Origin: CALNYZ01 sp942490945
Lineage (GTDB): Bacteria > Pseudomonadota > Gammaproteobacteria > UBA6429 > Thiohalophilaceae
Assembly: GCA_942490945.1 (NCBI GenBank)
Contig: CALNYZ010000017.1
Span: 186,001 to 250,000, forward strand
Length of the DNA stretch: 64,000 bases
Reading direction: 5' to 3'
This document shows positions 8,724-17,687 of the stretch, piece after piece. The position numbers were made by a program, and so were the translations under genes. The notes under the pieces were generated by a model. That model was not told the origin of the DNA, made no database searches, and was given only the letters and a program-made list of their open reading frames with translations. Every line of letters begins with the position of its first letter. Positions within the stretch are counted from its first letter, which is position 1.

Positions 8724-9800
8724 CTATATGCTGGCTTGCAGCGCAGCAATGAAGGCAGAATTTTCCGCTGGACTCCCGACTGTTACCCGCAAACAATCCT
8801 GCAGGGCAGCACTGTGCTTTGACATATTCTTTATTAATATGCCTTGTTGTTTCAACGATAAAAATATTGACTCTGCCTGACCTTCAGGTACTTTAAACAA
8901 AATAAAATTTGCTTGCGATGGAAACACTGTCAGTGCCGGAATTTTTTGCAGTGCTGCAGTTAATAATTCACGGTCGTGACAAATCTGTTCAGTCTGCTGA
9001 TTAAGCACGTCAGCATGATTTAGTGCAAATTCTGCACTTAACTGTGTCAAAATATTTATGTTGTAAGGTAAACGAATCTTGTCAAACTCATTCACCCAGC
9101 GAACATCACCCGCCAGTATGCCCAGACGCAAACCTGCCAGACCCATTTTCGACACGGTACGCATGACGAATAACTGTTCGTACTTGCCTACCTCGGACAT
9201 GAAACTGTCCGCAGCAAAGGCATGATAGGCTTCATCAATCACAACAATACCCGGTGCTGCCTGAATAATTTCCAGAACAGCATCACGATCAAACAGATTA
9301 CCAGTCGGGTTGTTCGGATAGGCAAGAAAAATAATCGCAGGGTTATGTTCATTCATCGCGGCTAACACAGCAGACTTGTCGAGCGAAAAATCATCCCTGA
9401 GTGGCACACCAACATACTGCATCTTGTTAAAGGTGGCGATCATGTCGTACATAACAAAACCGGGCTCAACGGACAAGACTTTACGTGCATCGCCGTTCAA
9501 TGCCATCAAGAGAATCTGAATAATTTCATCCGAACCATTACCCAGCATTATTCCCGCATTTTGCGGAATGGCCATGGAGTGTCGCAACGCATCCTTCAAA
9601 TTATCAGCAGATGGATTCGGGTAACGATTCAGTTCGGCTGTCTTCATCACCTCAAGCCATTTTGCTATCAACTCGTCTGGCCATTGATAGGGATTTTCCA
9701 TTGCATCGAGTTTAATCATGCCCGAGGCATCGGGCACATGATAGGCATGCAGATCACGAATTGCCTTTCTAATCCATGTTTCAATGCGACTGGAAGACAT
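8724..9800 (-). CDS. hisC: Histidinol-phosphate aminotransferase
   Basis: This is a 358-residue class-I PLP aminotransferase with the family's YPNNPTG motif (161-167), Asp189 (VIDEAYH) and the PLP lysine Lys218 in RTVSKMGLAGLRLG. It converts imidazole-acetol phosphate to histidinol phosphate. It is the last gene of the mla-murA-his operon, 2 bases after hisD. No strong terminator follows, only a weak hairpin at 8688-8708. Confidence 0.95.
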   Translation of the reverse strand: MSSSRIETWIRKAIRDLHAYHVPDASGMIKLDAMENPYQWPDELIAKWLEVMKTAELNRYPNPSADNLKDALRHSMAIPQNAGIMLGNGSDEIIQILLMALNGDARKVLSVEPGFVMYDMIATFNKMQYVGVPLRDDFSLDKSAVLAAMNEHNPAIIFLAYPNNPTGNLFDRDAVLEIIQAAPGIVVIDEAYHAFAADSFMSEVGKYEQLFVMRTVSKMGLAGLRLGILAGDVRWVNEFDKIRLPYNINILTQLSAEFALNHADVLNQQTEQICHDRELLTAALQKIPALTVFPSQANFILFKVPEGQAESIFLSLKQQGILIKNMSKHSAALQDCLRVTVGSPAENSAFIAALQASI

Positions 9801-9802
9801 GA

Positions 9803-11113
9803 TCAGTTTTCTTTTATACGGTATTCGGCAGAGCGAGCATGAGCAGTCAGACTTTCACCGCGCGCAAGTACTGATGCTGTCTTGCCCATTTCAGAAGCGC
9901 CGTCTGCAGAGCACATGATCAAACTTGAGCGCTTTTGAAAATCATACACGCCCAGTGGTGAACTGAATCGTGCCGTTCGCGAGGTTGGTAAAACATGATT
10001 CGGTCCGGCACAATAATCGCCGAGTGCTTCTGCGGTATAGCGTCCCATAAAGATGGCGCCCGCGTGCCTGACCTTTTTCGCCCAGACATCCGCATCTTCA
10101 ATGGATAATTCAAGATGTTCCGGTGCAATATAATTTACTACTTCAATTGCCTGTTCCAGATTGTCCACTGCTATCAATGCACCGCGCGAATTTAATGAAC
10201 TACGAATGACGTCACGACGTTCCATGGTGGGTAATAAATTAATTATGCTGTTTTCAACTTTAGCAAGATAATCAGCATCAGTTGATATCAGAATAGACTG
10301 CGCATCTTCATCATGTTCGGCCTGTGAAAATAAATCCATGGCGATCCAGTCCGAATCGGTCTTGCCATCGCAGACGATTAATATTTCCGACGGCCCGGCG
10401 ATCATGTCGATACCTACCTGACCAAACACCATTGATTTGGCAGTGGCAACATAGATATTTCCCGGCCCGACAATTTTATCGACTTGCGGAATAGTTTCGG
10501 TTCCATACGCAAGAGCAGCGACTGCCTGGGCACCACCAATGGTAAAGACGCGATCCACTTCTGCTATCGCAGCCGCTGCCAGTACCATATCATTGATTTC
10601 ACCGTTCGGTGTTGGTACAACCATGATCACTTCAGCCACACCTGCCACCTTGGCCGGAATAGCATTCATTAAAACTGAAGAGGGATAGGTAGCCTTGCCG
10701 CCAGGCACATATAATCCTACCCTGTCGAGCGGTGTTATTTGCTGACCCAGCACCGTGCCATCGGCTTCTTCATACTGCCATGACGATTGCTTTTGCTTAT
10801 CGTGATACAAACGAATGCGTTCAGCTGCTTTGACCAGCGCATCCCGTTGGGCAGGATCAATTTTTTTCAGTGCTGTTGATAATTGTTCTTTACTGATTTC
10901 AAGCTCGCTCATGTTGCTTGCTGCCAAATGATCAAACTTGTTGGTATATTCTAGTATCGCCTTATCGCCCCTGCTTTTCACCGCCTGCAAAATATCACGC
11001 ACGGTATTTTGCACTTCCATGTCAGACACGCTATCCCATGCCAGTAACGCAGCAAGTGCGTCCTGAAAATCAGGCGCCGAATAACTTAATTTCTTTAACG
11101 TCAGGTCTGTCAT
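9803..11113 (-). CDS. hisD: Histidinol dehydrogenase
   Basis: The length of 436 residues is standard. Family signatures are visible: the zinc-ligand region FSQAEHDEDAQ, the NAD-site region VPGGKATYPSSVLM, and APEHLEL with the catalytic acid/base. The enzyme makes the last two oxidations to histidine. It lies between hisG and hisC, tightly spaced, in the order typical of Pseudomonas-like genomes. Confidence 0.96.
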   Translation of the reverse strand: MTDLTLKKLSYSAPDFQDALAALLAWDSVSDMEVQNTVRDILQAVKSRGDKAILEYTNKFDHLAASNMSELEISKEQLSTALKKIDPAQRDALVKAAERIRLYHDKQKQSSWQYEEADGTVLGQQITPLDRVGLYVPGGKATYPSSVLMNAIPAKVAGVAEVIMVVPTPNGEINDMVLAAAAIAEVDRVFTIGGAQAVAALAYGTETIPQVDKIVGPGNIYVATAKSMVFGQVGIDMIAGPSEILIVCDGKTDSDWIAMDLFSQAEHDEDAQSILISTDADYLAKVENSIINLLPTMERRDVIRSSLNSRGALIAVDNLEQAIEVVNYIAPEHLELSIEDADVWAKKVRHAGAIFMGRYTAEALGDYCAGPNHVLPTSRTARFSSPLGVYDFQKRSSLIMCSADGASEMGKTASVLARGESLTAHARSAEYRIKEN

Positions 11114-11146
11114 AAATTAAATTGTCTGTTATTTCTGTTTACCGGG

Positions 11147-11776
11147 TTATTTTACAGCAGCTGCCATGCGATCAATAAATGCCTGCACATAATCATGCTT
11201 CATTTTCATCGCAGCCTTGTTTACTATTAATCGTGAACTCACATCCGCAATGTGCTCTGTCGGTTCGAGGCCATTGGCTTTTAATGTGTTACCGGTATCA
11301 ACCAGATCAACGATGCAATCAGCCAGGCCGACAATGGGCGCCAGTTCCATCGATCCATATAACTTGATAATTTCGACCTGCTGCCCTTTAGCCGCGAAGT
11401 ATTCACGTGCACTTTTGACAAACTTGGTCGCCACCCGCAAGCGACCTTTAAGTGGTTGCTTGATAACAGGCTCTGCGACCATCAATCGACACGAGGCAAT
11501 TTTCAGATCAAGAGGTTCATAGAGTCCCGCGCCGCCATGTTCTATCAGGACATCTTTACCCGCCACACCGACGTCCGCCGCGCCATATTGCACATAGGTA
11601 GGAACATCCGTGGCACGAATAATAACCAGCTTTACATTTTCATCATTGGTATCAAGTATCAACTTCCTGCTGGTTTCAGGATCGTCGAGTGGTTCAATGC
11701 CAGCCTGTTTCAACAGCGGCACTGTTTCTTTAAAAATTCGTCCCTTGGATAAGGCGATGGTTAATGTGTGTGACAT
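11147..11776 (-). CDS. hisG: ATP phosphoribosyltransferase, short form
   Basis: The 209-residue length marks the short HisG form, which lacks the C-terminal regulatory domain. In known systems this form works as a hetero-octamer with HisZ, which supplies feedback inhibition by histidine. hisZ is not in this window. The N-terminus (TIALSKGRIFKETVPLL) and the PRPP region (DCIVDLVDTGNTLKANGL) are typical. It catalyses the first step of histidine synthesis. Confidence 0.95.
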   Translation of the reverse strand: MSHTLTIALSKGRIFKETVPLLKQAGIEPLDDPETSRKLILDTNDENVKLVIIRATDVPTYVQYGAADVGVAGKDVLIEHGGAGLYEPLDLKIASCRLMVAEPVIKQPLKGRLRVATKFVKSAREYFAAKGQQVEIIKLYGSMELAPIVGLADCIVDLVDTGNTLKANGLEPTEHIADVSSRLIVNKAAMKMKHDYVQAFIDRMAAAVK

Positions 11777-11791
11777 ATTAATAAACCTGTC

Positions 11792-13051
11792 TCAAGACGG
11801 TACACGTCGTATTTCTGCGCCAAGTTGCTGGAGTTTTTCCTCGATACACTCGTAGCCACGATCTATATGATAAATACGTTCTACAACCGTTTTACCAGTC
11901 GCGACCAGTCCGGCAATAACAAGTGAAGCGGATGCGCGCAAGTCCGTTGCCATTACTGGCGCGCCTGTTAAACCCTCAACACCGCTACAAAATGCAGTGT
12001 TACCTTTCAGGCTGATATTTGCGCCCATACGTTGCAACTCCTGCACATGCATAAATCGATTTTCAAAAACCGTTTCCGTGGTCGTCGATGCGCCGCTGGC
12101 AATGGTATTTAACACCGAAAATTGTGCCTGCATATCTGTCGGAAATGCCGGATATGGCGCAGTGCGTATATTAACGCCCTTTGGACGTCTGCCTTGCATA
12201 TCCAGCGAAATCCAGTCGTCGCCTATTTCCAGATGTGCACCAGCCTCGCGTAATTTTGCCAGCACAGCGTCAATATGCTGTGGCACAGTATTCTTTATTT
12301 TAATCTTGCCACCAGTTGCCGCAGCGGCTACCAGAAACGTGCCAGCTTCGATTCGATCCGGTAGCACGTTATACGTCGTGCCGTGCAAACGCTCAACACC
12401 CATGATGCGGATAGTATCCGTGCCGGCTCCGGTAATTTTTGCGCCCATCTGGTTCAGACAATTGGCCAGATCGATGACTTCAGGCTCGCGCGCGGCATTC
12501 TCGATAATGGATTCACCCTTCGCCAGCGTTGCCGCCATCATTAAATTTTCGGTACCGGTAACCGTCACCAGATCCAGAACGATATTGGCGCCGCGCAAAC
12601 GATCACATCGGGCCTTGATATAACCATTTTCAACGCTGATTTCTGCGCCCATGGCTTGCAAGCCTTCGATGTGCAAATTCACCGGTCGTGAGCCAATTGC
12701 ACAACCACCAGGTAACGATACTTCGGCCTGTCCATATCTTGCTAACATTGGCCCAAGCACGAGTATCGATGCGCGCATGGTCTTTACCAGTTCATACGGT
12801 GCGACAAAGTGCTTGATGGTCGAAGCGTCCACTTCAACCGTCATGTTCTCGTCCATGGTGATGGAAACGCCCATGCGTCCGAGCAACTCCATGGTAGTCG
12901 TAATATCATTCAGATGGGGGATGTTGCCTATCAGTACCGGCTCATCGCATAACAGAGTCGATGCAATAATGGGTAAGGCAGCATTTTTTGCACCGGAAAT
13001 GCGTATTTCGCCTTGCAGGCGTTTACCACCTGTAATCAGTAATCGATCCAT
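11792..13051 (-). CDS. murA: UDP-N-acetylglucosamine 1-carboxyvinyltransferase
   Basis: The 419-residue length is standard. Lys22-Asn23 lie in the N-terminal GAKNAALP, and the PEP-binding and fosfomycin-target Cys117 is in LPGGCAIGSRPV, so the enzyme should be fosfomycin sensitive. It starts peptidoglycan precursor synthesis in the cytoplasm. ibaG precedes it by about 20 bases, and the same order is widespread in Gammaproteobacteria. Confidence 0.97.
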   Translation of the reverse strand: MDRLLITGGKRLQGEIRISGAKNAALPIIASTLLCDEPVLIGNIPHLNDITTTMELLGRMGVSITMDENMTVEVDASTIKHFVAPYELVKTMRASILVLGPMLARYGQAEVSLPGGCAIGSRPVNLHIEGLQAMGAEISVENGYIKARCDRLRGANIVLDLVTVTGTENLMMAATLAKGESIIENAAREPEVIDLANCLNQMGAKITGAGTDTIRIMGVERLHGTTYNVLPDRIEAGTFLVAAAATGGKIKIKNTVPQHIDAVLAKLREAGAHLEIGDDWISLDMQGRRPKGVNIRTAPYPAFPTDMQAQFSVLNTIASGASTTTETVFENRFMHVQELQRMGANISLKGNTAFCSGVEGLTGAPVMATDLRASASLVIAGLVATGKTVVERIYHIDRGYECIEEKLQQLGAEIRRVPS

Positions 13052-13072
13052 TTAGGTACCAATAATTTAATG

Positions 13073-13333
13073 TTATAGAGAACCACCCTGAAGCAGTCTG
13101 GCTTTTTTCCACTCTTCGGGGGTAAAGGTTTTGATGCCTAATGCATGCAATTCACCGCTGGTTATCTTGTCATTCACGGTCTTATAAACCAGTTGCTGTT
13201 TCTTGACGGGAGACAAGCCTGCGAAAATTTCGCCAATGACGGTTGCATCGAAATGGCTACCATCACCAGTGACGGTAACTTCACAATCAGGCAAACCGGC
13301 CTGGATGAGTTGTTTGACTTGTTCGGGGTTCAT
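13073..13333 (-). CDS. ibaG: BolA-family protein IbaG
   Basis: The 86-residue protein starts at the ATG at 13333 (MNPEQVKQLI). A longer frame to 13402 adds a Cys-rich stretch unlike the family and would run almost into mlaB. The BolA fold is recognised from GSHFDATVIGEIF and the conserved His in ELHALGIKTFTPEEW. BolA proteins pair with monothiol glutaredoxins and bind [2Fe-2S] clusters, and IbaG is linked to acid stress. It sits between mlaB and murA, as in E. coli. Confidence 0.9.
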   Translation of the reverse strand: MNPEQVKQLIQAGLPDCEVTVTGDGSHFDATVIGEIFAGLSPVKKQQLVYKTVNDKITSGELHALGIKTFTPEEWKKARLLQGGSL

Positions 13334-13419
13334 AATATTTTTTTGCTCGCATTCACATTGGAATGGGCATTTTAACCGCATTCGTACCTGCGGAACAAAC
13401 AACGTTTAAGGAGAATAGG

Positions 13420-13716
13420 TTATTTAAGTGGAATCAGGCCATCCATTTCGCTGGCACGGGCAATCGCCAACAATTGTTCGGGTAAATTTGTGAATCTGAG
13501 CTGATTTTTATGTGCATGGGCAAAGCTCATCCATTCAAATAATAACGCCAGTCCGGCACTGTCAGTTCGCGTCACCCGGGATAAATCGATGGTCAAATCT
13601 GCAGTTTGCTGTACTTTACCCACGGTCGCCTCTAAAACAGCGGGCACGGTGGACTTGGTAATCTCGCCAATCAGCTGAATTTCATCATCAGATATCTGTT
13701 CTATAAAGTCAGACAC
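13420..13716 (-). CDS. mlaB: STAS-domain subunit of the Mla lipid transport complex
   Basis: The 98-residue single STAS domain has the helix-capping motif RTDSAGLALLFEW at the position of the regulatory Ser/Thr. MlaB binds MlaF in the cytoplasm and stabilises the MlaFEDB ABC transporter. It overlaps the mlaC stop by one base, at the end of the mlaFEDCB block. Confidence 0.88.
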   Translation of the reverse strand: MSDFIEQISDDEIQLIGEITKSTVPAVLEATVGKVQQTADLTIDLSRVTRTDSAGLALLFEWMSFAHAHKNQLRFTNLPEQLLAIARASEMDGLIPLK

Positions 13717-14339
13717 TAACCGCTACCGCCTTTATCGTCATTATGCTTTTCGAGCCGTGTAATCAGCGCATCTAAACCAATCTTTTTTACATCCGTTGCA
13801 AACGAGGTACGATAGTTTGCGATCAGGCTGACGCCTTCTACACTGATGTCATAAACTTTCCAGCCCTTTGGGCGTTTATGCAGACTGTAATGAATAGCAA
13901 TTTTTTTACCGTCTGGTTGGATAACCGCCGTTCTGACTGTCACGTCACCCTTGCTTACATCATCACGCAATGGAATATAAGTAATTTTCTGGTTGGTATA
14001 TTCCAGCAATGCGACCGCATAGGTTCGCACCATTAATTCGCGAAACGCCTTGATGAAACGGATTTTTTGTTCTTTATCGGCCTTGCGCCAGTTCTTGCCC
14101 AGCACCCATTGTGACATACGAATAAAATCAAAATGCGGCAAGACAATATCGCTGACCATGCCGTAAACCAGCTCGGGATTTTTATCCAGCGCCGGCTTTT
14201 GCTCTTTTAACTTGGCCAGCATTTTATCTGTTGTATCGACTACGAGCTGTTGCGGATCATCATTCGCAAGGGCTGGCATTACCATTACGCTGATCAGGGC
14301 AAGGATCGACAGGAAAGAAACGGATTTATTGCGCTGCAT
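13716..14339 (-). CDS. mlaC: Periplasmic phospholipid-binding protein MlaC
   Basis: The 207-residue protein has a signal peptide (SVSFLSILALISVMVMPALA, cut near residue 25). The Tol-Tol-Ttg2 fold follows, with typical segments such as WRKADKEQKIRFIKAFRELM and GWKVYDISVEGVSL. It shuttles phospholipids across the periplasm between the MlaA complex and MlaFEDB. The mlaA gene lies 3.3 kb away on the other strand. Confidence 0.94.
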   Translation of the reverse strand: MQRNKSVSFLSILALISVMVMPALANDDPQQLVVDTTDKMLAKLKEQKPALDKNPELVYGMVSDIVLPHFDFIRMSQWVLGKNWRKADKEQKIRFIKAFRELMVRTYAVALLEYTNQKITYIPLRDDVSKGDVTVRTAVIQPDGKKIAIHYSLHKRPKGWKVYDISVEGVSLIANYRTSFATDVKKIGLDALITRLEKHNDDKGGSG

Positions 14340-14341
14340 AA

Positions 14342-14818
14342 TTATTTACTCTTGGTATCTTTTTCTTCCAGAAACTTCGAGACAAACTGGCCAATTAATT
14401 TTTCCAACACCAGTGAACCTTGCGTTAGCTTCAGTTCATCACCGTTTTTCAGAGAGACCTCATCGCCTCCCGCCTCAAGACCGATATATTTCTCACCCAG
14501 CAAGCCTGCTGTATATATGCTGGCCGAAGTATCTTTGGGTAAGGTATTAAACTGACTTTCTATACGCATGGTAACAATGGCTTCGAATGTTTGGGTATCA
14601 AAACTGATATCTTTAACCCGGCCGATTTTCACTCCTGCCATGGTTACCGGCGAGCGAACTTTCAGGCCACTGGTCTCTTCAAAGCGCGCCTTGATTTCAT
14701 AACCGGCGTCACTGTTATAGGTACTCAAATTACTGACTTTCATAGCCAGCATAAATAATGCGGCCATACCGCCAGCAACAAAAATACCAACCCAGATTTC
14801 TGCTATGCGAGTAGACAT
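14342..14818 (-). CDS. mlaD: MCE-domain substrate-binding subunit MlaD
   Basis: This 158-residue protein has one N-terminal membrane helix (about 8-28) and a single MCE domain, with GLKVRSPVTMAGVKIGRV and a C-terminal LLGEKYIGLEAGG. MlaD forms a hexameric ring in the inner membrane that passes phospholipid between MlaC and MlaE. It is packed between mlaE and mlaC with gaps of 2 bases. Confidence 0.95.
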   Translation of the reverse strand: MSTRIAEIWVGIFVAGGMAALFMLAMKVSNLSTYNSDAGYEIKARFEETSGLKVRSPVTMAGVKIGRVKDISFDTQTFEAIVTMRIESQFNTLPKDTSASIYTAGLLGEKYIGLEAGGDEVSLKNGDELKLTQGSLVLEKLIGQFVSKFLEEKDTKSK

Positions 14819-14820
14819 AA

Positions 14821-15600
14821 TTAACTCCCGAACATTAATGCAGTTAAAATAAAATCGAGACCGAGCACGGCCAATGATGAATGAACTACCGTGCGAGTAG
14901 TCGCACGGCTCACGCCTTCCGATGTTGGCGTTGCGTCATAGCCTTCAAAAATCGCTATCCAGGTAACAACAAAACCAAATACCAGACTTTTCGTTACACC
15001 GTTCATGATGTCGTCATAAAAATCGACCTTGGCCTGCATTTGCGACCAGTACGCACCATCGTCAACACCGAGCAAACCGACACCGACAAAATATCCGCCT
15101 ATCACGCCGACGGCGCTGAAGATTGCCGCCAGTAATGGCATGGAAATAAATCCGGAAATAAACCGTGGCGAAAGAACGCGGCGAATCGGATCAACCGCCA
15201 TCATTTCCATTGCGGATAATTGCTCGGTTGCTTTCATCAGACCAATTTCAGCGGTCAATGCAGAACCTGCGCGTCCGGCGAATAACAGTGCAGTTACGAC
15301 CGGACCCAATTCGCGTACCAGCGACAGTGAAACCACCACACCTAATGATTCTTCTGCGCCGAAATCGACCAGGGTGTTATACCCTTGCAAGCCTAATACC
15401 ATGCCGACAAACAGGCCTGATACAAGAATAATGATCAGCGATAGCACACCAACAGAGTAGATCTGTTGCAAGACAAGTCGTATTCGCAGCGCAAGTTCGG
15501 GCACGCCCGCCAGCACGTGACCAAGCAGAATATGGCCACGACCCAGACGTTGGAAAAAGTCCAGTGCGTTATGACCAAGGGACTGAATCACATCTAGCAC
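14821..15600 (-). CDS. mlaE: Permease subunit MlaE
   Basis: This 259-residue integral membrane protein has the MlaE/permease signature LVRELGPVVTALLFAGRAGS and GLMKATEQLSAMEMMAVDP. It is the transmembrane part of the MlaFEDB transporter. The start codon is GTG at 15600, 5 bases after mlaF ends. Confidence 0.95.
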   Translation of the reverse strand: MLDVIQSLGHNALDFFQRLGRGHILLGHVLAGVPELALRIRLVLQQIYSVGVLSLIIILVSGLFVGMVLGLQGYNTLVDFGAEESLGVVVSLSLVRELGPVVTALLFAGRAGSALTAEIGLMKATEQLSAMEMMAVDPIRRVLSPRFISGFISMPLLAAIFSAVGVIGGYFVGVGLLGVDDGAYWSQMQAKVDFYDDIMNGVTKSLVFGFVVTWIAIFEGYDATPTSEGVSRATTRTVVHSSLAVLGLDFILTALMFGS

Positions 15601-15605
15601 GTCAA

Positions 15606-16421
15606 TTAATCCTTATGGCCATGGTAAAGATCTTCAGCAAAATCACGCGCCTGAAAATGAAACGGTACCGGTCCATCCGGCTGACCTTTTAAAAATTGTT
15701 GCGCCCACTCTGAACCGGAGTTATGTAATTCATCAGACGTGCCATGTGCAACAACCTTCCCGCCGGATAATAAATACACATAGTCAGCTATGGCGAGCGC
15801 TTCTTCGATATCATGTGATACCACCACGCTCGTCATACCCAATGCATCATTTAAATTACGGATCAATCTGACAAGCACACCCATCGATATGGGGTCCTGA
15901 CCGGTAAAAGGTTCGTCGTACATGATCATCATTGGATCAAGTGCGATGGCACGTGCCAGCGCGACACGTCTGGACATACCACCGGAAAGTTCACTGGGCA
16001 TTAAATGCCGCGCACCGCGCAAACCGACCGCCTGCAACTTCATTATCACCAGGGTGCGGATTACTGACTCAGGTAACTTGGTGTGCTCTCGCAGCGGGTA
16101 TGCAATATTGTCGAAAACACTTAAATCTGTCAGCAAGGCACCATTCTGAAATAACATGCCCATGCGTTTACGCAATTTATAAAGATTGGCACGATTCAAC
16201 GAGGTGACTTCTTCATTATCAACGAGGATAGTGCCGGTATTCGGCTTAAGCTGTCCACCTATAAGACGCAGCAAGGTCGTCTTACCCGTGCCACTGGGGC
16301 CCATAACAACGGTAATTTTGCCACGGCGAATATCCATATCCACACCATCAAAGATCATCCGGCTATTTCGCGCAAAACTCAGGTTGCGTATTTCGACTAG
16401 GTTATTATTATTTTCCATCAT
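15606..16421 (-). CDS. mlaF: ATP-binding subunit MlaF
   Basis: This is a 271-residue ABC ATPase with Walker A GPSGTGKTT, signature LSGGMSRRVALARA, Walker B MIMYDEPF and the H-loop SHD. It powers the Mla phospholipid transporter that keeps the outer membrane asymmetric. It is the first gene of the operon that runs on to hisC, so the promoter should lie in 16422-16529. Two adjacent ATGs (16421, 16418) could start it. Confidence 0.95.
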   Translation of the reverse strand: MMENNNNLVEIRNLSFARNSRMIFDGVDMDIRRGKITVVMGPSGTGKTTLLRLIGGQLKPNTGTILVDNEEVTSLNRANLYKLRKRMGMLFQNGALLTDLSVFDNIAYPLREHTKLPESVIRTLVIMKLQAVGLRGARHLMPSELSGGMSRRVALARAIALDPMMIMYDEPFTGQDPISMGVLVRLIRNLNDALGMTSVVVSHDIEEALAIADYVYLLSGGKVVAHGTSDELHNSGSEWAQQFLKGQPDGPVPFHFQARDFAEDLYHGHKD

Positions 16422-16529
16422 TCAGTGAATTTTTAATGAGACCGCATTGTTACTCAGACAAGGGTTGCATGCAATGCATAAGATGATCGCCCATATGACA
16501 TTGTATAGAGGGTAGTATAGAAGAAGCCA

Positions 16530-17195
16530 TTACAACAAATTCGTTATCACATTAGCATTACGCAAAACATCCAAAGACGGGCTCGCCGAAGTGATAATTA
16601 ACGCCAACTCACGATCAGGTTGCTCAAGTTTTAAGCAAGGCTCGATAATATTGCGTAAACCTTTGGGATCGTAGTCACCGGCCAGAAAGCACACGAACAG
16701 ATCGCCTGCACTCAGCCTTGGAATTTCATTTTCAGCGTAACAAACGGGGTTGATTTGATAGCGTTCAAGACACGCGAGCCAGGCTGCATCCAGCGCTATT
16801 GCTGGCCCAAAATCCACAGCTATATGGAACGATGCGAGTTTATCCAGTGAAGCAGCCAGCTCAGTCGGCGTAAGCGATACGGCGTCGACTTGCAAAATGA
16901 CCCCGAGTAATTTTTCTGACAGCGCCGTCAAGGCAGCGTGCTGTTCGACTCCGATACCTGCTGCAGACGCCTGTAAGCCAACTATAAATCGAAACTTGTC
17001 ATGCGTATCCTCGAGCATCGCGCTGACGTTCGCTTGCCAGTCAGACTCGGTCGGAACATACACTACCGGGATTTCATTGGAATAATAAGTAAGTTGCCAC
17101 TCTCCGGGTAAATCATCCGGATAAAAATTGTTTTGCCAATTCGGGTGATCCCAACCTTGGGTGCCGATATATAAACGATGTTGATCAGTTGCCAT
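16530..17195 (-). CDS. DUF72 (YecE-like) family protein
   Basis: The 221-residue protein begins with the DUF72 hallmark LYIGTQGWDHPNW followed by FYPDDLPGEWQLTYYS. DUF72 proteins have a TIM-barrel-like fold and no agreed function. At 221 residues it is a little shorter than common members (about 240-280), and several usual catalytic-looking positions are diverged. AGG lies before the ATG. It stands alone, divergent from the zinc-ribbon gene. Confidence 0.75.
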   Translation of the reverse strand: MATDQHRLYIGTQGWDHPNWQNNFYPDDLPGEWQLTYYSNEIPVVYVPTESDWQANVSAMLEDTHDKFRFIVGLQASAAGIGVEQHAALTALSEKLLGVILQVDAVSLTPTELAASLDKLASFHIAVDFGPAIALDAAWLACLERYQINPVCYAENEIPRLSAGDLFVCFLAGDYDPKGLRNIIEPCLKLEQPDRELALIITSASPSLDVLRNANVITNLL

Positions 17196-17354
17196 GATTT
17201 GCCTTTACTATCCTAACTTAACTTCCCCACCAACCAGCCTGTTTCACGTTATACTTCCGGAAGCAGTGTCGCATTATGTCATTTGTGGCGACGCTTGTGG
17301 TGTAATAGTAAAATTTCATGATGTGAAAATTAACCACGGTAAAATGACCTGACC

Positions 17355-17540
17355 ATGGCAGATATACTTCCATTTAAAATACCCAAACCGAAAGACAAGC
17401 ATAAAGGCAAAACCTTATGTAAGAGTGGCTTTCATAAATGGGAAGTGATGCAGTCCCGTCCATTTGATGTAAAACTGGGCAAAATGGTGACCAGTTACCG
17501 GTGCAGCCGTTGTGGTGCAGTAAAAAATGAATCCAAATAA
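17355..17540 (+). CDS. Small zinc-ribbon-like protein of unknown function
   Basis: The 61-residue basic protein has a Lys-rich N-terminus (KPKDKHKGK). A possible zinc site is formed by Cys22 and His27 (CKSGFHKW) and the CSRCG knuckle near 51-55. The spacing resembles small DUF1660-type proteins found in phages and some chromosomes. It stands alone, upstream of mlaA with a 147-base gap. It may bind nucleic acid, but this is only a guess from charge and the ribbon. Confidence 0.6.
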   Translation: MADILPFKIPKPKDKHKGKTLCKSGFHKWEVMQSRPFDVKLGKMVTSYRCSRCGAVKNESK

Positions 17541-17687
17541 ATGATTAATAATCATATCCAGCTTGCTTTTACAATTACTTATATAAATAATTGAATGCAT
17601 TAGATTAGCTTTTACTTAAGTATTTAATCGTTTACGGCTCAACTAAACTGAGCAGGTCAGACCATATTATCGTGTCAGGAGCGAACC

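Noticed and set aside
17541..17556. ATGATTA-A-TAATCAT palindrome after the zinc-ribbon gene
   Set aside because: AT-rich and without a loop; such palindromes arise by chance, and no regulator is near to match it.
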